Shown here one piece after another: positions 38,568 through 54,100 of a stretch of DNA of 64,000 bases (positions are counted from its first letter, which is position 1; each line of letters starts with the position of its first letter). The stretch is from NCBI GenBank assembly GCA_036937835.1, contig CM072876.1, forward strand, positions 10,481,501-10,545,500. Direction: 5' to 3'. This DNA comes from Pampus argenteus. Lineage: Eukaryota; Chordata; Actinopteri; Scombriformes; Stromateidae. Position numbers and translations under genes: made by a program. Under the pieces are notes generated by a model. The model was given only the letters and a program-made list of their open reading frames with translations, did no database searches and was not told the DNA's origin.

Positions 38568-41500
38568 GGAAAAGCCTGTGAGCTAGTTCAGCATATGCTT
38601 ACATTTACCGCCATCAGTTCATCCATTCTGTTTCCCTTTCATTCCTCTGTCCTCCACCCTCCTCCAGTGCTGGATACACTATAGCCCCTCTGGGTATTAT
38701 CACTGGGAGTGGAAATAGAAATGTTATGTTCCTTAGTGGATTAATGTGGTTTTGGTTATGTTTCTTTTTTGTGTGGAATGAAGACTTCTTTGTTTTTTTA
38801 TGCACTTCCCCATGTGCGTAGCACTCACTCACTTATTCTCTTTTTTTTCTCTGTTTCTTTGTTTTTCTGTTAATTTGACATAAATCGATATAGAAAGTCA
38901 CATCAATAATTTGTTTTATTATTATAAAACAGGACTGTATCCCTTAGATATGTATATATATATCTGGTCACACCTGGGGTCAAAACCAACAAAGAATGTC
39001 AGTCACTGTTAAAATTAACATATTTTAGCTACAAACCTTTACAGGATTTTAAACAATTACAACCATAAAACTACAGATTTCTGCTTTCCTGTCTGTCTGG
39101 TAAATGGTGAGCTTTTAAACACAGTGCCCACTCACCAAAAACCTCTGTTTGTTGCCTTTGTGGTTTATACTGTGTATGATTGTTGTTTTCTTTCACTCTA
39201 GACTGGGTTCGACATTGCAGTGGCCAGCGAGATCATGGCCATCCTGGCTCTGGCAGATAGCCTGGAGGACATGAAAAACAGACTGGCGCGCATGGTGGTG
39301 GGGACCAGCCGCTCTGGACAGCCTGTCACAGCAGAGGACCTGGTGTGTGTTACTGTGTGGTCTTTCCATTCAAGGGTGTGGGAATTTTAACCCAATTTAG
39401 GACAATCTCTATTAGGTTATCATCGCTACATCTGAGCATTTCTACAGCAAAACGTATTGAGTGAATTCCATTTTTAATTGGCAATAATAAATTATTAAAT
39501 CACTTTTGAAATAGACATGCACCAGGTTAGAAGAAGTTAAAGAGAGTTTTAACAACTCTCAAACAACAGGGTCAGCTGGCTCTGGTTTTCCACAGAGGAC
39601 TGTGGCCTGTGTAGTTTCAGAGTTGCGGAGGAGGCTCCCCTTTAAAATTGCATTAATCTTTCTTATTAGCCAGGATGCAGAAAAGTGTTTATGACTGTGT
39701 GTATACTATATGCTTATACTGGTGTGTAAAAATTGCTGACATATTATAGGAAAACCATTTGACCATTTTTTCGATCAGTATCAATTGTTGGTATTAGTGA
39801 TAACCTATCCTTACTTCCAAGACAACACTCATCTTTCTTTCTTCATCCTTGTCAGGGTGTGAGTGGGGCACTGGCAGTGTTAATGAAAGATGCCATCAAG
39901 CCCACGCTGATGCAAACCCTTGAGGTGAGACATGCATATAACCACGCTTAAATAGTTGTTATCCTGCTCAAATGAATTTTCTCTGAATATCTTGTAGAAT
40001 AGGTTGGCAATGAACAGGAAAATGGAAAGTGCATAAAACTTGCCTTAACCTCTTATGTCAGAAAGAAGGACAAAGACTCCACTTAGAGCTTTTAAGAAAG
40101 GATGCTAAACTGACCTTTTTCTTCCCCTGTCTCTTAACCCTAATAGCAGTTTAGTGTGCAGAGCACAGGTGGAGCTCTTAGTCTAGAGGCCATCTGATTC
40201 AGATTTATAAAACTGACCTAAGGAAACTATTTAATTTGGGTGTGACTACGTATAACATAACTCTGCTTCTTGCAACATCTGGCTGTCATTTATATATATA
40301 TATGGCTTTATCTTTTGATGTTGATGCTCTCAGTTCATGCTTTTCTCATTGAAAGTCTGAGACATTTGCTTGCAAGCCAAAGGTTTGCTGCTCAGTGTGT
40401 TGTTGTTTTTTTTCTGTTGGATTTAAAGTTTACAATGTGCACAATGTTTGTGTTTCTCCTTTTGTTGTAGGGCCATTTTTCATTTGTTTGTTCTCTGTTG
40501 AACAGAAAGCTTGATTACATGGCTATTGGGTGAAGAAAGTAAACAAAAAGTGTCCCAAATTGGGTGTTTTAAAGGGTGTAGAGGGAGTGGAGAGTGCATG
40601 CAGTAGAGATTTGGTTACTTTGTTTTTTTTGAGGAGGCATTGCAGTCCTGTTGTGTAAAACCGTTTCCTGTGTGGCTTTCCTGTGATTCTGGTCAGGGAA
40701 CTGGTATCGGCACCAGCCGGGCTTTCCGATCCATGTGAATTTTCCATCGTGCAATGACCGTTTATGCCCTTAGTGCCCTTTAGCTTGTGATTGTGTGTTT
40801 TGAATATAGACACACACATGTGAATGAAGCTGGCATATGGATGTGTGTGTGTGTGTGTGTGTGTTAGAGCAAGTGTTGTTTCAGATGGAGCAGGGTTTTT
40901 AGGAATCTTGGCACAAAAGGAAATGGGATAGTTTTTAAACCTGCTCCCTGTGTACGTGTCTATCAAGTAGACCTCAGTAATTCTCTACGTTTTTCAAACA
41001 TCCTGCTTACGTGGAGCTTTACAGAACCGACTGAATGTATCTTTCCTGGAGAGAGACAGTATGTTTACTCTATGGTCACACAGTCTAATCTTTGAGTCAG
41101 GGTTTCAGGATTAAGTCCATGTTCTGTGTGAAAATCTAGGCTGGAAACATTTTATTAGTTCAGTGCTGTTCTGCAGCTGGTGTAGTGGACAGTGTAAGAT
41201 GAACAAGAAGAGGAAGCAGTTACATGATCTCCATTTTCCTGTTTTTCTTCATTTCCCGTCCTAGTCTTCATAATCATCATGTCCCTTCATTCATTTGTTT
41301 CCACTTACTCCCAGTCATTACTTTCATGTGACTGATTTCTTTCCTGAATCACTGTCCCTTTATGTACGGATGTGGAAAGAGTTGTGATGTGTGAACTGGG
41401 TCGAGTTAAAGTTCAGGAGTTACAAACACACATGGAAATCCACGTAATGAGTGACGAAAGGACTGTGTCATTGAAAGTATTATGGTACTAAAAGTGTCTT

Positions 41501-44500
41501 GGTTTTTTTTTGGTCTTATTATACCCAATCTTTAAACTACTAAATTATTCAGACAAATTGCATTATTTGTCATACCCTTGTTAAATGGTTGATTTACTTC
41601 TCCGAGGGGAGGCTGTTTATGCAGACAGAAGGAGAGGTATCCAAACAAAAGCTTAGAAAATTGTGTAAGGCCTTCCCATCCTTCCTCTTTCCTCCCTCAT
41701 GGAATTCACATGCGGTGTAACAATGGGTCAGTTGGCTTTCCCCAGTTTTCTTCTTGACCAGTATTCTCAGCAGACTTAAGTCTGTCATGAGTGCAGCAGT
41801 AATATTATCTTGTGGAATAGACATTTTCTTGGCAACCATATTCTTTGATGCCTTGCCTTGTGTAAAATGGATGCACGCCACAAAATATCTTTGAATTATT
41901 CAATGCGAAGTTGCAGCAACTGTGAGTCTGAGTGTATGTGTTTGCCCATCACAACCCTGAGGTATCTTAAAATGTTTTTTTGGCCAATAGTATCAAAGTA
42001 TATTCAGTTATAGAGTTGGATATTGGCTTATTGCAGATATGTTTGTATCTGTGTACAGTATGTGTGTGCATATACAGTGAGTAACAATAAATTGTAGTAC
42101 AGACAAGCCAAATTAGTATTTCTAGTAATTTAGAAACAGTGTCACCATTAATTCCAGCATTAACCATCAAATGCAGATGTTTTTAATTTTGCTTCGTCAT
42201 GTAGAGTACATTGTACCACACATCTGCTTTTTAAAATCTGTGCATAGTGAGGATATGTTTGCATATGTTTATCACATGTATTTTGTATTTGTATGTCTCA
42301 CCGTTTTGTTTATGTCCACTGTTGTAAGATTAGTCTCATGTAAATATCAACAGAAAGTTACTAGCCTGAGTGTCTGCCAAATACAGAAACATGCACTTGA
42401 AGTACTCTTATAGTGTGTGTGTGTCAAGACAATAATGCAAACTTGTGCCTACTGTTAAGACAAACACACTGCCAGCCAAAGTGTGTCCACACGTGAATGT
42501 TTATCCTGAATGTTTGCCTGAAAGATGTTCTTTTAAAGCGCTGGTTAGTCCTTATTTAAACTTGGCTGGTAACGTTGCTGTGGGTTACTCTGTTTTCTCA
42601 ACTCCTTCTGCACGTTTGTGTGTCCCTCTAATTGTTGCAGGGTACTCCAGTGTTTGTCCATGCTGGGCCCTTTGCCAACATCGCCCATGGCAACTCCTCG
42701 GTGCTAGCAGACAAGTTGGCTTTGAAGTTGGTTGGAAAGGATGGCTTTGTTGGTAAGAGCACACAGTCCATGCATACAGATCACACACAAACATGAAACC
42801 TTGGCGAATGACGGACAACAAGACATTAACTGGAGTGTCTAAGAGTCCCAGGTGTACAGGAATTTAAGGCTGAAGCTTCCTCAGCAGCACAGATTACACT
42901 ATAATTTACAATTTAGTCCAGCCACAAACTTCAGCTTGCTTTTCTGCTGTTGCAACCTTTGGCCTACATTCATCTCTGTTGTAGTTCTGGCTCTGTTCTA
43001 CCTGCATCTGGTTGACTGGTGTGCTGGTCTACCATCCTGCTCCTGTGTAACTTTCTAGGAAACTGGTGGAAAGACAGCATAAAAAACACATGAGAGAGGA
43101 AGGAAGCAGATTGATAATCTTAAGAGCCCCTGGAATGCTTTAGAGTAAACTACACTAATCCCTTCAACGTCAAAGCATACTTGAATATTTCCATTTTATC
43201 TGTCTATCTTTCCTGCTGTTCTCTTTCTGTCTTCATTTACTTTGGCTGCAGAAATATGTTTGGAATGTGTGTGTATGCGTGTGTGTATGGGGCTGTTCAG
43301 GTGCATTTGATGTACATAAAAATGCCCTCTCCAGCATTATATACATGTATTTGTTTTCGTGAGCGTAGATTTCTGTGTGAGAACAATAACATGTTATATG
43401 TGCCCGTCACCCTTTTCCTTTAGCTAAGCTGTCATCTGTGAGATGGACAAATGTGTAGGCAGCATGGGCATAGAGTTGGGTTTCACAACACTGGAGGAGA
43501 GAAGCAGGGAGTCTTGTTTGCGTTTTACCTTCACCTCTCCACCCCCCTATGTTTTCCATCTGTCCGTCTCTTTCCCTCCTGTCCCCGTCTGTGTGTTTGT
43601 TACCTGACTCTCAGGTATGCAAGGAACTCAATCTCCCTCTTTTTCCTGCGCCGGTAGCTGCGATGCGTGCTTTCTCACTTCCACTCCTCATCTAATTTCT
43701 CTGATGCTTCAATCTTTTGCTTAAAACACACCACAGTAAAATTAAGAAAATAAATATTTCTGCACATATAATCTGTTTTTTCTATCAGTTGATCAAGTTA
43801 AAACTTCATCATGTCCATCATCATGTCTGTGTTCTCACTAAAGTAATTGCTGAGGTCTAAGACCACCAACCAAGGAAGAATCATGAGAGACAAATAATTA
43901 GACGGGTTGTAAAACAACTGAGGCAGATTATCCAACACTTTATTTAGAAGTAAAAATTAAGTGAGTGCAGCTAAATTGTTAATTCCAAATTACACATTAG
44001 TCTTTGTACACGCACAACTACCATAGACATGGTTGAACCAGAAAGTAGGTCTGTAAACAATATTTACAATATTTACCATTGGTCTTAGTTTCAGTTTGGC
44101 TAACCTGAGTTTAATTAAAACGTTTGTTATTGTCTGACTGGTGATGCTTCTAGACTTGACTTGGCAGCGTTTCCGCATTAAATTTACAGTTCACTATACT
44201 TCTCTCAGATAGCAAATTAAGTATATGAATTCTATGTGAACCCACTGAGGTCTGTGAGGGTGTATATAAACAAACCATGCGTCATCATGCTCAGTATTAT
44301 TGTAGGTTTTTGTAATCTGTACATGAAATGGAGAAACGCTGCTTTGGGAAGAGGCGCTGGGGGACGCATTCCACGTTCCAGATGTGAAGGATTCCTGTAT
44401 CATTACCAGACTGGAGTGTTGAACGCAGATAACCCCCTGTTACTTACATACTGTAATATTTCCCACACCGTAAAGCCTCCCTAAGCTACGGCAACAAATC

Positions 44501-47500
44501 ATTTGGGCTTTTAAAGAAGTGGTCACTGAGAAATGGTGACGCATTCAGCATGTAAAAAATTTTTTAAAAACCATGTGTTTCCTGTTGATCTCAGTTCATA
44601 CTTTAAATTGTCTAGGCAAAGTGTTTCATCAGCAAAACTGAAATTTGTTTAAAATATAAAATAGTAAAGAGATTTACTTGGATTCTATAATGGAGTCAAA
44701 TTTCTATTAATTCTTTATCTGAGATGCCCCTGCAAATTCATGGCAAATACAGGCCTCAGATAGTATGAACTTAGAAGCAGTGCTGAAATGATTATGAATC
44801 AACAGATATTTAATAAGGCTTTGGGATATGGTGATGGACATTTTTACAGGTTTCTAGTTGTATAGAAATTGGATTACGTTAATCCAATGAAAATTATCAT
44901 GAGGTATGACGTGGTTTATTGTTAAAAACACAGGAAGTGATGGTCATGTTGATCTATCCTACTTTCCTACCATGTTTGTGAGTGTTTTTCTTGGGTGCTG
45001 ATACCAATGCTTTGACTGGTGGTAACACCATCTAGCTCTATTTGTACTCACAACAACACTGACCTCTTCTTGCACCTCTTGCTCTCTGGACAGTTCAAGG
45101 TTGTCACACAGAACAGGAAGCTTGCAAGTGTTTCCTCATGACATCCTCTGGGGTCAATCGTCATTACGTATTTTGTTGTTTCATGTTTCATTTCCCAATT
45201 TTAATGTGTATTGCTCTGCCTTTTATGATTATGAGGGTTCTCTGAGTGGGGGATCACAGTTTATGTCAAAAACCACATGCTGTTCATAAGAATGTGATTT
45301 TCGTTTGCAAGCTGGTTTTGTATTCAGGGCCAAAGCTCTAATGTGCCGCTAATGAGAAACAATACAGTACACTGGTCTGTGGCCAAATAAAGTCTAGTTA
45401 CATTCATGTGCTCATCTCTTGGGCTTTATTTGTTGCTCATTAGTCAGAGACTTGATGATGCAGCCCCCAAACCACAATACCTGCTTTATATTAATATTTT
45501 AATTTATTTTCCCAAAACCTATATGCTTTTTTTGCTTTTATTTTCCTAAGAAGATTTATTATCTTTCTAATTGAATTTAGCTCCTTGTCTCTTTTCTACT
45601 TTGATCTCTCATTTTGTCTCTCTGATGTAAATCTGTAGCTGTTAAAGGTTAACTATACTCAATAAAGTCTGTGTTACATAGACAAAATCTGCACATTGTG
45701 ACATTAATTTGATTTGTTTCCTAATATCCTTCCTAGTCATGTTTCATTATCATTTTGATTAAATTAGGTTATGTTATGGCTGTTAGCCACTGTGTTGTGC
45801 ATACAGCCTGGTTTGGATAGTTTAGGTTTTGAATGAATATTTGTGTCACATGTCTGTATTACATAATCTGGTGGCTGTTCCATGATGCATTTTCACTACA
45901 ATTGAACATCACTGTTTGCTTGGAAGCAGACCAAGAGGCACCTTTTTTGGTGGCGTACGTGCAGTAATTAATTTTCCTACCAGGCTCAAATGACAGTGTT
46001 CCCACCAGACTAAACGGACTGAAGTTAATGGGAAAACACACCAGAAGGTGTTAAAACAGGTTAGGTGTGGAGTAAAGCTCTTTCTTTGAATTCTGGTTTG
46101 GTACAATAGTGTCACACACGACAAGTAACAGGAAACCTTATCTTAACAAGGCTGTCATTCCGGGTGGACTATTTGCTTTGTTCAGAGCCCGTTGAAGAGG
46201 CCTGTGTGTAGAGCCGTCCATATCAGAGGCCCTTACAGTGAACCCACTGTTTAGTTCTGTGTTACTGTTTAGACAAAAACACAGTTGGACTCTCATAATC
46301 CCTGTGATTCTTTAAAGATGTCTAACTGAACTCATGTGTATATAAAGTTGTTGTTGTTTAGGGTTAAAATTTGATTGAACGTTTGGTTGAGCTTCTCTGC
46401 CATCTGTGTACTTTTGTTGTCTTGTGAGATCTAAAAACCATTCTTGTCTGATGCTTTACAGTGACTGAGGCAGGTTTTGGAGCGGACATCGGGATGGAGA
46501 AGTTCTTCAACATCAAATGTAGGGCTTCAGGGTTGAGGCCCAATGTGGTGGTGCTGGTTGCAACTGTTAGGGCGCTAAAGATGCATGGTGGAGGTCCAAA
46601 TGTAAGTTGTACCTCAACACACTGAAAATGTAACACCACACACACTCAAACTCACAGTTTGAACATCACTGCAGGTGCAGCCTGTTGAGCTCTCGTGACT
46701 AATGTAACAAATCTTACACAACCACTATCAGAATTTGATCTATTCAGCCTGATAACATTTGGAAAGTCTAGAAGAGCCGCATCATTAACTTATTCTTACT
46801 TGCATTTTTCGAAATAACTCAATTTATAAATTAATCAAAAAATTATAATTGATAATGAAAATAATGAGTGGCAACTGTACTTCATACTAAAATATTCTTA
46901 TCAAACACAAGGAAATAGAAATAACGGCCTCTCTAATATAAGCTTGCTTCCAATAAAGGCCTGGTACCCCCTGCTGTTAAGGTAAATAAAGGGACGGCTA
47001 CTATTAAAGGAATACAGTAATTTTGTTTACTTAATTCATTTCTAGACTGGTCCTCAGCAAAGTGTATTTATTTATTTTATTTATTTTTGCTTACTTAATT
47101 CATGTTAAGTTATCTTCTATCTTATCTTATAAAGTTAGTCTACCGTCATGGTTTTCTTTAGTGTTCCTGAGTTATTTAGTCAATTTTAATAAAACCTGTG
47201 ATTATTATTTATTTTTCTTTGTTTTCAGGTGTCGGCAGGTGCACCTCTTCCCAGAGAGTATATTGATGAGGTATGAGCCCTGCATTTATGCATGTAAATC
47301 TATATAGATCACACACACATGCATAAACACACAATTTAAGTGCTTACAAGGGAGATGTGACACACCATCATCCATCACCACAAATCATCCTTTTTGAGCT
47401 GACGAGTTAGAGGGTTGTGACGTCTCCAATTCAATCATACATTTAGTTGTAAAGGTCAGGATGTTTTCAGGAAAATGAAAGCTATTTAAACCATTAGGCA

Positions 47501-48141
47501 GCACGGCTCCAATTATTAAACATTCATGTGCTCATTAATATAACCTTATTTGGTAGATGTTTGTGAAGATTCTCAGTCACACACACATCATAGTTATCCA
47601 AAGAGGGCTGAGTCGAGGGAAACTGTAATGGGTTGTAGATACTTTTCTCCACCAACAGAGCACATCTGTGACACTTGTTGGACTATTTGTTAGAGTGCGT
47701 GCGTGTTGTCTATTTTTGAATTCACTAATTGAGTAGAGATACAGCATGCTCTTAGTGCAGCCTTGTGGCTTTTGACTTTCCCAACATCCACTTCAGGCCT
47801 CTTACATCCTTGACCTTCTGTAAAGATGTGAAAGATCAGAAGTTGTATGGACATATTATCTTCTGCTCGTTTGAAGTATATATTGAGGCAACACAGCTTA
47901 CATAATATTGCCTATCAGTGGAAGTGGATCTCTTTTGATGTGTGTATGTCTGTGTGTGTCTGTGAGCACATGTCCATATCTGGCTAGAATCACTGCTCTC
48001 TTAGGCTGGTTCAGCTCAGTAAATAATGAAGAAGTTAATTGTGAAGCCTGTAATGAGAACCAGAAGTACTGGGGAAATTAATTTATGAGACCTGTATGGC
48101 CCTACTGCTCTGAGCCCGGGGCTGCGCACAAACACATACAA

Positions 48142-48173
<32 letters not shown>

Positions 48174-51100
48174 ATACGCTGCAAGATTGGATTACTGTGG
48201 TCAAACTTGGAGTTGCTGCACAATGTGCTGTTAATATGCTTGGCAGTACAACTGGAGTTTTTCATGTTGTAATATACAATGTGAGAATGATGAATGAATA
48301 ACTGCAGGATACTACCGCAGTTTACTTCTGTAGTACAATTCAGTAGTACAATACCAGACAAAGTATAATGATTTCAAATGTTAACAATATACCACATCAA
48401 ATGGGACGTAACACCAGTTGTTGCGTGTGCTATAAATTCTGATTTAATTATACAATTTTGGACAACTCCAGCTAAATGGGTGAAATGGAAATGAACCCAT
48501 TTAATGTAAGCTTACACTTCAAATTACTGTATATTAATTACTCAGCAAAGTACTTAGCAATAAAACCAAAAGTAAAGGTTTCTGTTGTTTGTATCTGGGT
48601 TTTTTAATGTCATCGTGCTTTTCTTTCTGACTGCTGCCAAAATTAGTGTGACATTTTAGGATTTTCATGTTGGAGGGTTCAGTATAGTCAAGTTAAGTCA
48701 ATTTTTATCTATATAGCACCAAATCACAATAAAAGTTGTTTCATGACATTTTTTCATATAGAGACCCAACAATTCACCCATGAGCAAGAAATCTCGAGCA
48801 GAACAGGGCTCTAGGTGGACTGGTTGCTGGTGCTTTGGTTAACAGACAGTAAAATTACATTTTATAGATGATCATCTTTTCCATTTCAAATGAATTGCAA
48901 TCATACACTTATGAATGTGTTTGGCACTTTCTTTCTCCCAGAATCTGACCCTAGTTGCAGGTGGTTGCCATAGCAATTTGAGGAAGCAGATCCAGATAGC
49001 ACACCTGTTTGGGGTACCAGTTGTGGTGGCGGTCAATGTCTTTAAGTAAGTAATGTCTACATGCAAACACGCACATCCAGAAAAACACCTGGCTTGACTC
49101 ATTTACAGTAATTTAATAGACATCATGTTAGTAATGGGATACACATACATTCCCACAGAGGCACCATTTTCATTTTGTTTACTCTGTCTCTAAATACTTA
49201 ACATTGTTATTATGATGACCACTAAGCCCTGCTAATAACACTCTTCCTGGTGATTCTATAGGACAGACACCCAGCCAGAGATTGACCTTGTGTGTCAGAT
49301 CGCAAAAGAGTGCGGAGCTTCTGACGCTGTGCCATGCCACCACTGGGCACAGGGGGGACGAGGTTCTTTAGAGTTGGCCCAGGCTGTGAACAATGCTGCC
49401 AGCAAACACAGCAACTTCCAGTTCCTCTACAACATAGAGGTGAGAGCAGACACTATAACTAGAAAATCAGCCATTGATCATAATTAATAATTATAATAAC
49501 AATATATTTTATTTAATGGCAGCTTCCATGACACTCAAGAGTCACCTTGCATCATATAATATCAGTAATAAAACATACAATAAACAACAGAGCATATCTC
49601 AACAATAAGTTAAAATCAATATTGTTGTATAAAATAAGATGCAGTTAAAATAAATAATCTTGTTTAAAAATATGGGTTAAGAATATAGCTTTGTTTTAAA
49701 GACATGTCAATTACTCTAATTCATTTGCATTTTTCAGTATCCCAGTCCCTATTTTTTTTAAATTATGGGTACTTGGAGTAAATTATGACACTTTGGAAGT
49801 TAAGCCAGAAACTGCAGAGGTAAAAACATCAGCTGGTTTGAATTAGTGAGTCTGGGAAGTTGTGACTTAAATTAACTGATCCCATTATGTGTTTGTGTGT
49901 GCGTCCATTTACAGTATGCGTGTGCCTGCAAACCAATAATCCAACAATAGCAGTACAACATTAATTTAATAACACAATTGACCCTCTAATATTGCTCGAA
50001 GTTCAGAGTGCCAAGTTTTCTGGGTATGAGTCAGGAGGAAAGTCAGTGAACATGACAAGTTGGAAGATATGTGATGTGACGGCCAACATCAGGACAGGAA
50101 GTTGGTGGTGCGGGGGCGGGTAACAAAGAAGGAGGAGGCTTCAAAACATCTGCAGCCAAGACAGCATTGAGTAGGGGGAGCCAGCAGGGTGTACAACAGA
50201 AAGCAGCAGACTTGTGAGCCAGACTTCACGACTAGGACACGTGATAGAGAATGTGGTGTTGAGGAGAGAAAACTATAAGCTGTATGCATGTGAAGAGTAA
50301 CTGTTGGACATAGATGGTCACAGATGCTGTACCCATCTTTAAACTGAACTCTCTATGAAAGCTATTCACACAATAAATAATAATAATAATATAAGTGTGT
50401 GTGAAACATGTGGGATGATTTAATTCATTATTCTGATCTGTTTGTCCACTGGTCTCTGATGTCTTTTCTGTAGATGCCAATAGTGGAGAAGATCAGGACA
50501 ATAGCCCAAAACGTGTATGGAGCTGATGACATTGAGCTGTCTCCTGAGGCCAAGGCCAAGATAGATTATTACAATCAACAGGTAAGATCACTGCTTCTGC
50601 AATAACAACTGACACATGCACACGAGTCGTGCAACTATAACTACTATATTTTTATCTGTGACCAGGGCTTTAGTTCATTGCCCATCTGCATGGCCAAGAC
50701 CCACCTGTCCCTGTCCCACATGCCTGAAAAGAAGGGCGCACCCACCGGATTTGTTTTGCCAATCAGAGACGTTCGTGCAAGCATCGGGGCTGGCTTCATC
50801 TACCCACTTGTGGGAACGGTACGTAATCTGAAACAGTTCAAGGGCAGCAAGCTAATTTAAATTTAAGTGTCTGTGCCTTTAGCTGATTCAAGTTTTTTTT
50901 TTTTTTTAAAGTGCTTGATCCACAAAGCTGCACAGATGTGATATATATGTCTGTCAACTACATACAGTACATACAGCTATGTCTCTATTACAAATCTAAT
51001 CTCAACTTGTTTTGTGCAGCAGTGACATATATTAATAATTATCGCTTTACGTTTGTCCTTTCGTGCTTGATCTCTCTCTCCCTTTAGTATCACTACCATC

Positions 51101-54100
51101 TATGTTCTTGAACATTAAACATTTTTGTGGATAGTATGTTTTGTTGTGTTTGTCTGCATGTGTTCCTCCTCAGGATTTTAGTGGGTATACATTCATGTTG
51201 TCTATGTAGCCTGCTTTTCATTGCACGAGACGCTATGTCTGAAATTACAACCTGGGCCTTTTCATTTATCTTGTTACTGTAGTCTCAAGCACAGATTTGT
51301 AGCCTCTTACTTTGATCTCTTAAGAAAATTAAGTGCAGTTATACTTAATGAAAAGTTGATTAAAAGCCATATTGCTGAACAAGGCTGGATGGAGCCTCTT
51401 TGCTGATGATGGGCTGAGCAGGAAGGAAGCAGGTTCCTGAGCATTTTGTCTCCTGCTGTTTCACCAGAGTGCCCTGAGGGCTGGGCTTTGATAGGCTGAG
51501 GCAGAGGTGTCAAACACTGGGCATGCTGGGAAGGGGTGGCAGTATCTTGATGTGGTGTTTGTCCAGTCTCCCAACCCTGCCTTTGATCTACCGTGGCCCG
51601 CTGAGCCACCGGCACGTCGACGACCCTTGAACTGTGACTCCTAACCCAAAGGGAGTCTCCTCTCCTGTTCTTTGAACTCTGTCAAACTGCCAGACTGATC
51701 CATAGATTGAATTTTTTGTTATAGAGAGTTCATGTTTCACCCAACTCTAAGCTTGCTGCTTTTTTTTTTTTTGTTTTTTGGTTAATATATCCCAAGGAGC
51801 AATATATACTATCACATGAACCTGAAGCAAAAATCATTTCATTATTTTGATAAAAGTTTCAGGTGTGCTTTGGTTTTCGATTGTTCATAATATGTGTACG
51901 TTTTGCCATTTTTTAAAATCTAACGAATACTGGCAAAACATGCACAGACCCTCCAGTAACACTGGACTGACTCAAAGAGGTTGATAGTTCTCACCAACAA
52001 AAAATCCTGAGGGCGTGAGTGTGAGATGAGGGGGAGCTTCTGAGCTGTGGAGGGCGTTTAGGGTCTTTACAGGGTGAAGAACCAGGAAGGGGCTGATGTC
52101 ATTCCTCTGAAATGTGAGGGAGGGGTCACAAGCAGAACAATAGATCTCTGTAGAATTCATATCCCGTTAGAGCTGCCTTCACTGCACCATTAAACCCAAA
52201 ACAGTCCAGATTTATAAAAATCCCCTTCCTGGCTGGATATCCCACATGCTCACACCTGGTTAATGTATAACTAGATGTAGACTGACCAAACTGTTTTTCT
52301 TGCATCATTTACTTCAGTTGCAAATGCATATATATACAGTAAATAGACAAATTACACAGCATCGTGTGAACTGACCTTGATCTCTCACCTACTTCTTTTG
52401 CTTTACATCTCATTACTGAATTGTACAGATGTCTCTATGTATAGTTCCAAGAATACACTACAATTGTCCTAATGTATTTTTCTCTGACGCCTGAGTATCA
52501 AACATTTTAAATTCAAACCTGAATCCTAAGCATGACTCATGTCTGTCACTGAATTAAGTCATTAAATTAGAGTTATTGTCTGAACGCAACAGTGAACAGT
52601 GACAAGTTGTAAACATCAAAGTGCTCCCTGAGGGATTTTCAGCTTTCAGTGATTATTCATTAATAATTTCTCCAATGATTCTTTTCACAATCATTTGATG
52701 TCCAAGAATACAACGTCTCTCATTGAATGTACATACAGTATGGAGCATTCATTTGACTGATAAAATATTTAAACTATCTCACTCTTACTGTAAGTACAGT
52801 TGATCTTGAATTGCTCCAGCGTTTGCTTTGGAATTACCTTTCATAAGATCTTCAATCCTTCTCTGTAGCAAGTCTTGGCTTCTTGTTGACCAAGACTCTT
52901 CTTCAAAATCAGTCGGGGGTAGAAATCCAGCTGTATTGTCTCCTTCAGGGTTTTCCCTGACAAAAGCACATTGTGTTTGGGTATAATGAAGGGACTTATT
53001 CGGCCGAGTGGAGTTTCCAACTTTGGCCTTGGAGTGTTGTGTGTTTTTGCAAGTGCCAACATGTTCTCAGGCTAGAGAAGAGGACCAGGAGAACACCGCA
53101 TCTTTTGCTTGATACTTTACACTGGAGAGACGAGAAGCTGAATGTGAATCCAACTACTTAAAAGTTGTTTAATGTCTTCCCTTTCTAAAGTGAAACTCTG
53201 GAGCCTGGTGAGGGGCAAGGACGGATATTTCTCTATTGCAGCCCTTCTTGGTTTTTAAACATGTTAGGACGGGTGCATTTTTAAAAGATAAATCATGTGT
53301 AGAGTAGTAAAGATGAGTGAAGAGAGGTTGACACTTTTACAGCTGTGGACAGTTATTTTTTTCTGATGTGTGGCTTCTTAATCTTACTTTAATAAGAAGA
53401 CTTAAATTGACTCTTAGACTACAGCAAGCATATGAAGCATATGCCCGTATGAATCTCTGGATCATCCTGTACATAATGGTGACGATGGTAATGAATGCGC
53501 TTAGTTACATAAAGACAGAATAGTATGTTATTTTAAGACATCATTTGAATAATGATTTAAGGTGAGTCCACTTTCAGAAATTGAATTTAAAAAAACAGAC
53601 TGTCAAACTCTGCACATTCATCATTCAAGTCAAGCTCACACAATTACGTAAAGTAACATTAAGCAAAATGGGTTATTTGAGATGAAGTCAACTTTGAAGA
53701 ACAGCATCCAAAAACCAACTGGCTCCTGGAAATATGGTCATATATTTTTAATGTTGTAATTCATGGATGTTAAGGACTTTGACAGCATGGGAAAGCTGAA
53801 TTGTTAGTCTATTAGATTATGACGTAATGCAGTATATTGAATTCACCTGTGGTTAAAGCCTTATGACGGATCTGGTCAGAGTACAGTATCACAGTAGTCA
53901 CTGTTGACATCAGATCAGCTAACCACAACAGTTGGCTTCTGCTCTGTGAGCTGTAAGCATGTACTCCTCGCTTTGTGTCTTCGTTTATTTGCGGAGCTGC
54001 CTTTCCTCAGACAGGAAATTGGCTGGTCACTTCTTCCTGTCTCATTCCCACTAATGGGCCCATAAAACAGGCCCTGGGTCAGGAGGGAGGGAGGCATGCA

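Larger units (their letters stand above)
39925..42640 (+). other. mthfd1l: mthfd1l intron 19
   Basis: A 2716-base intron containing a (TG)n run at 40842-40864 and one of two copies of a 42-base dispersed sequence (40308-40350). Open frames on either strand have no domain content. Confidence 0.75.
47271..48941 (+). other. mthfd1l: mthfd1l intron 22
   Basis: A 1671-base intron with an (AC)n microsatellite (48142-48168) and an interspersed-repeat fragment near its 3' end (48685-48800). Confidence 0.75.
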
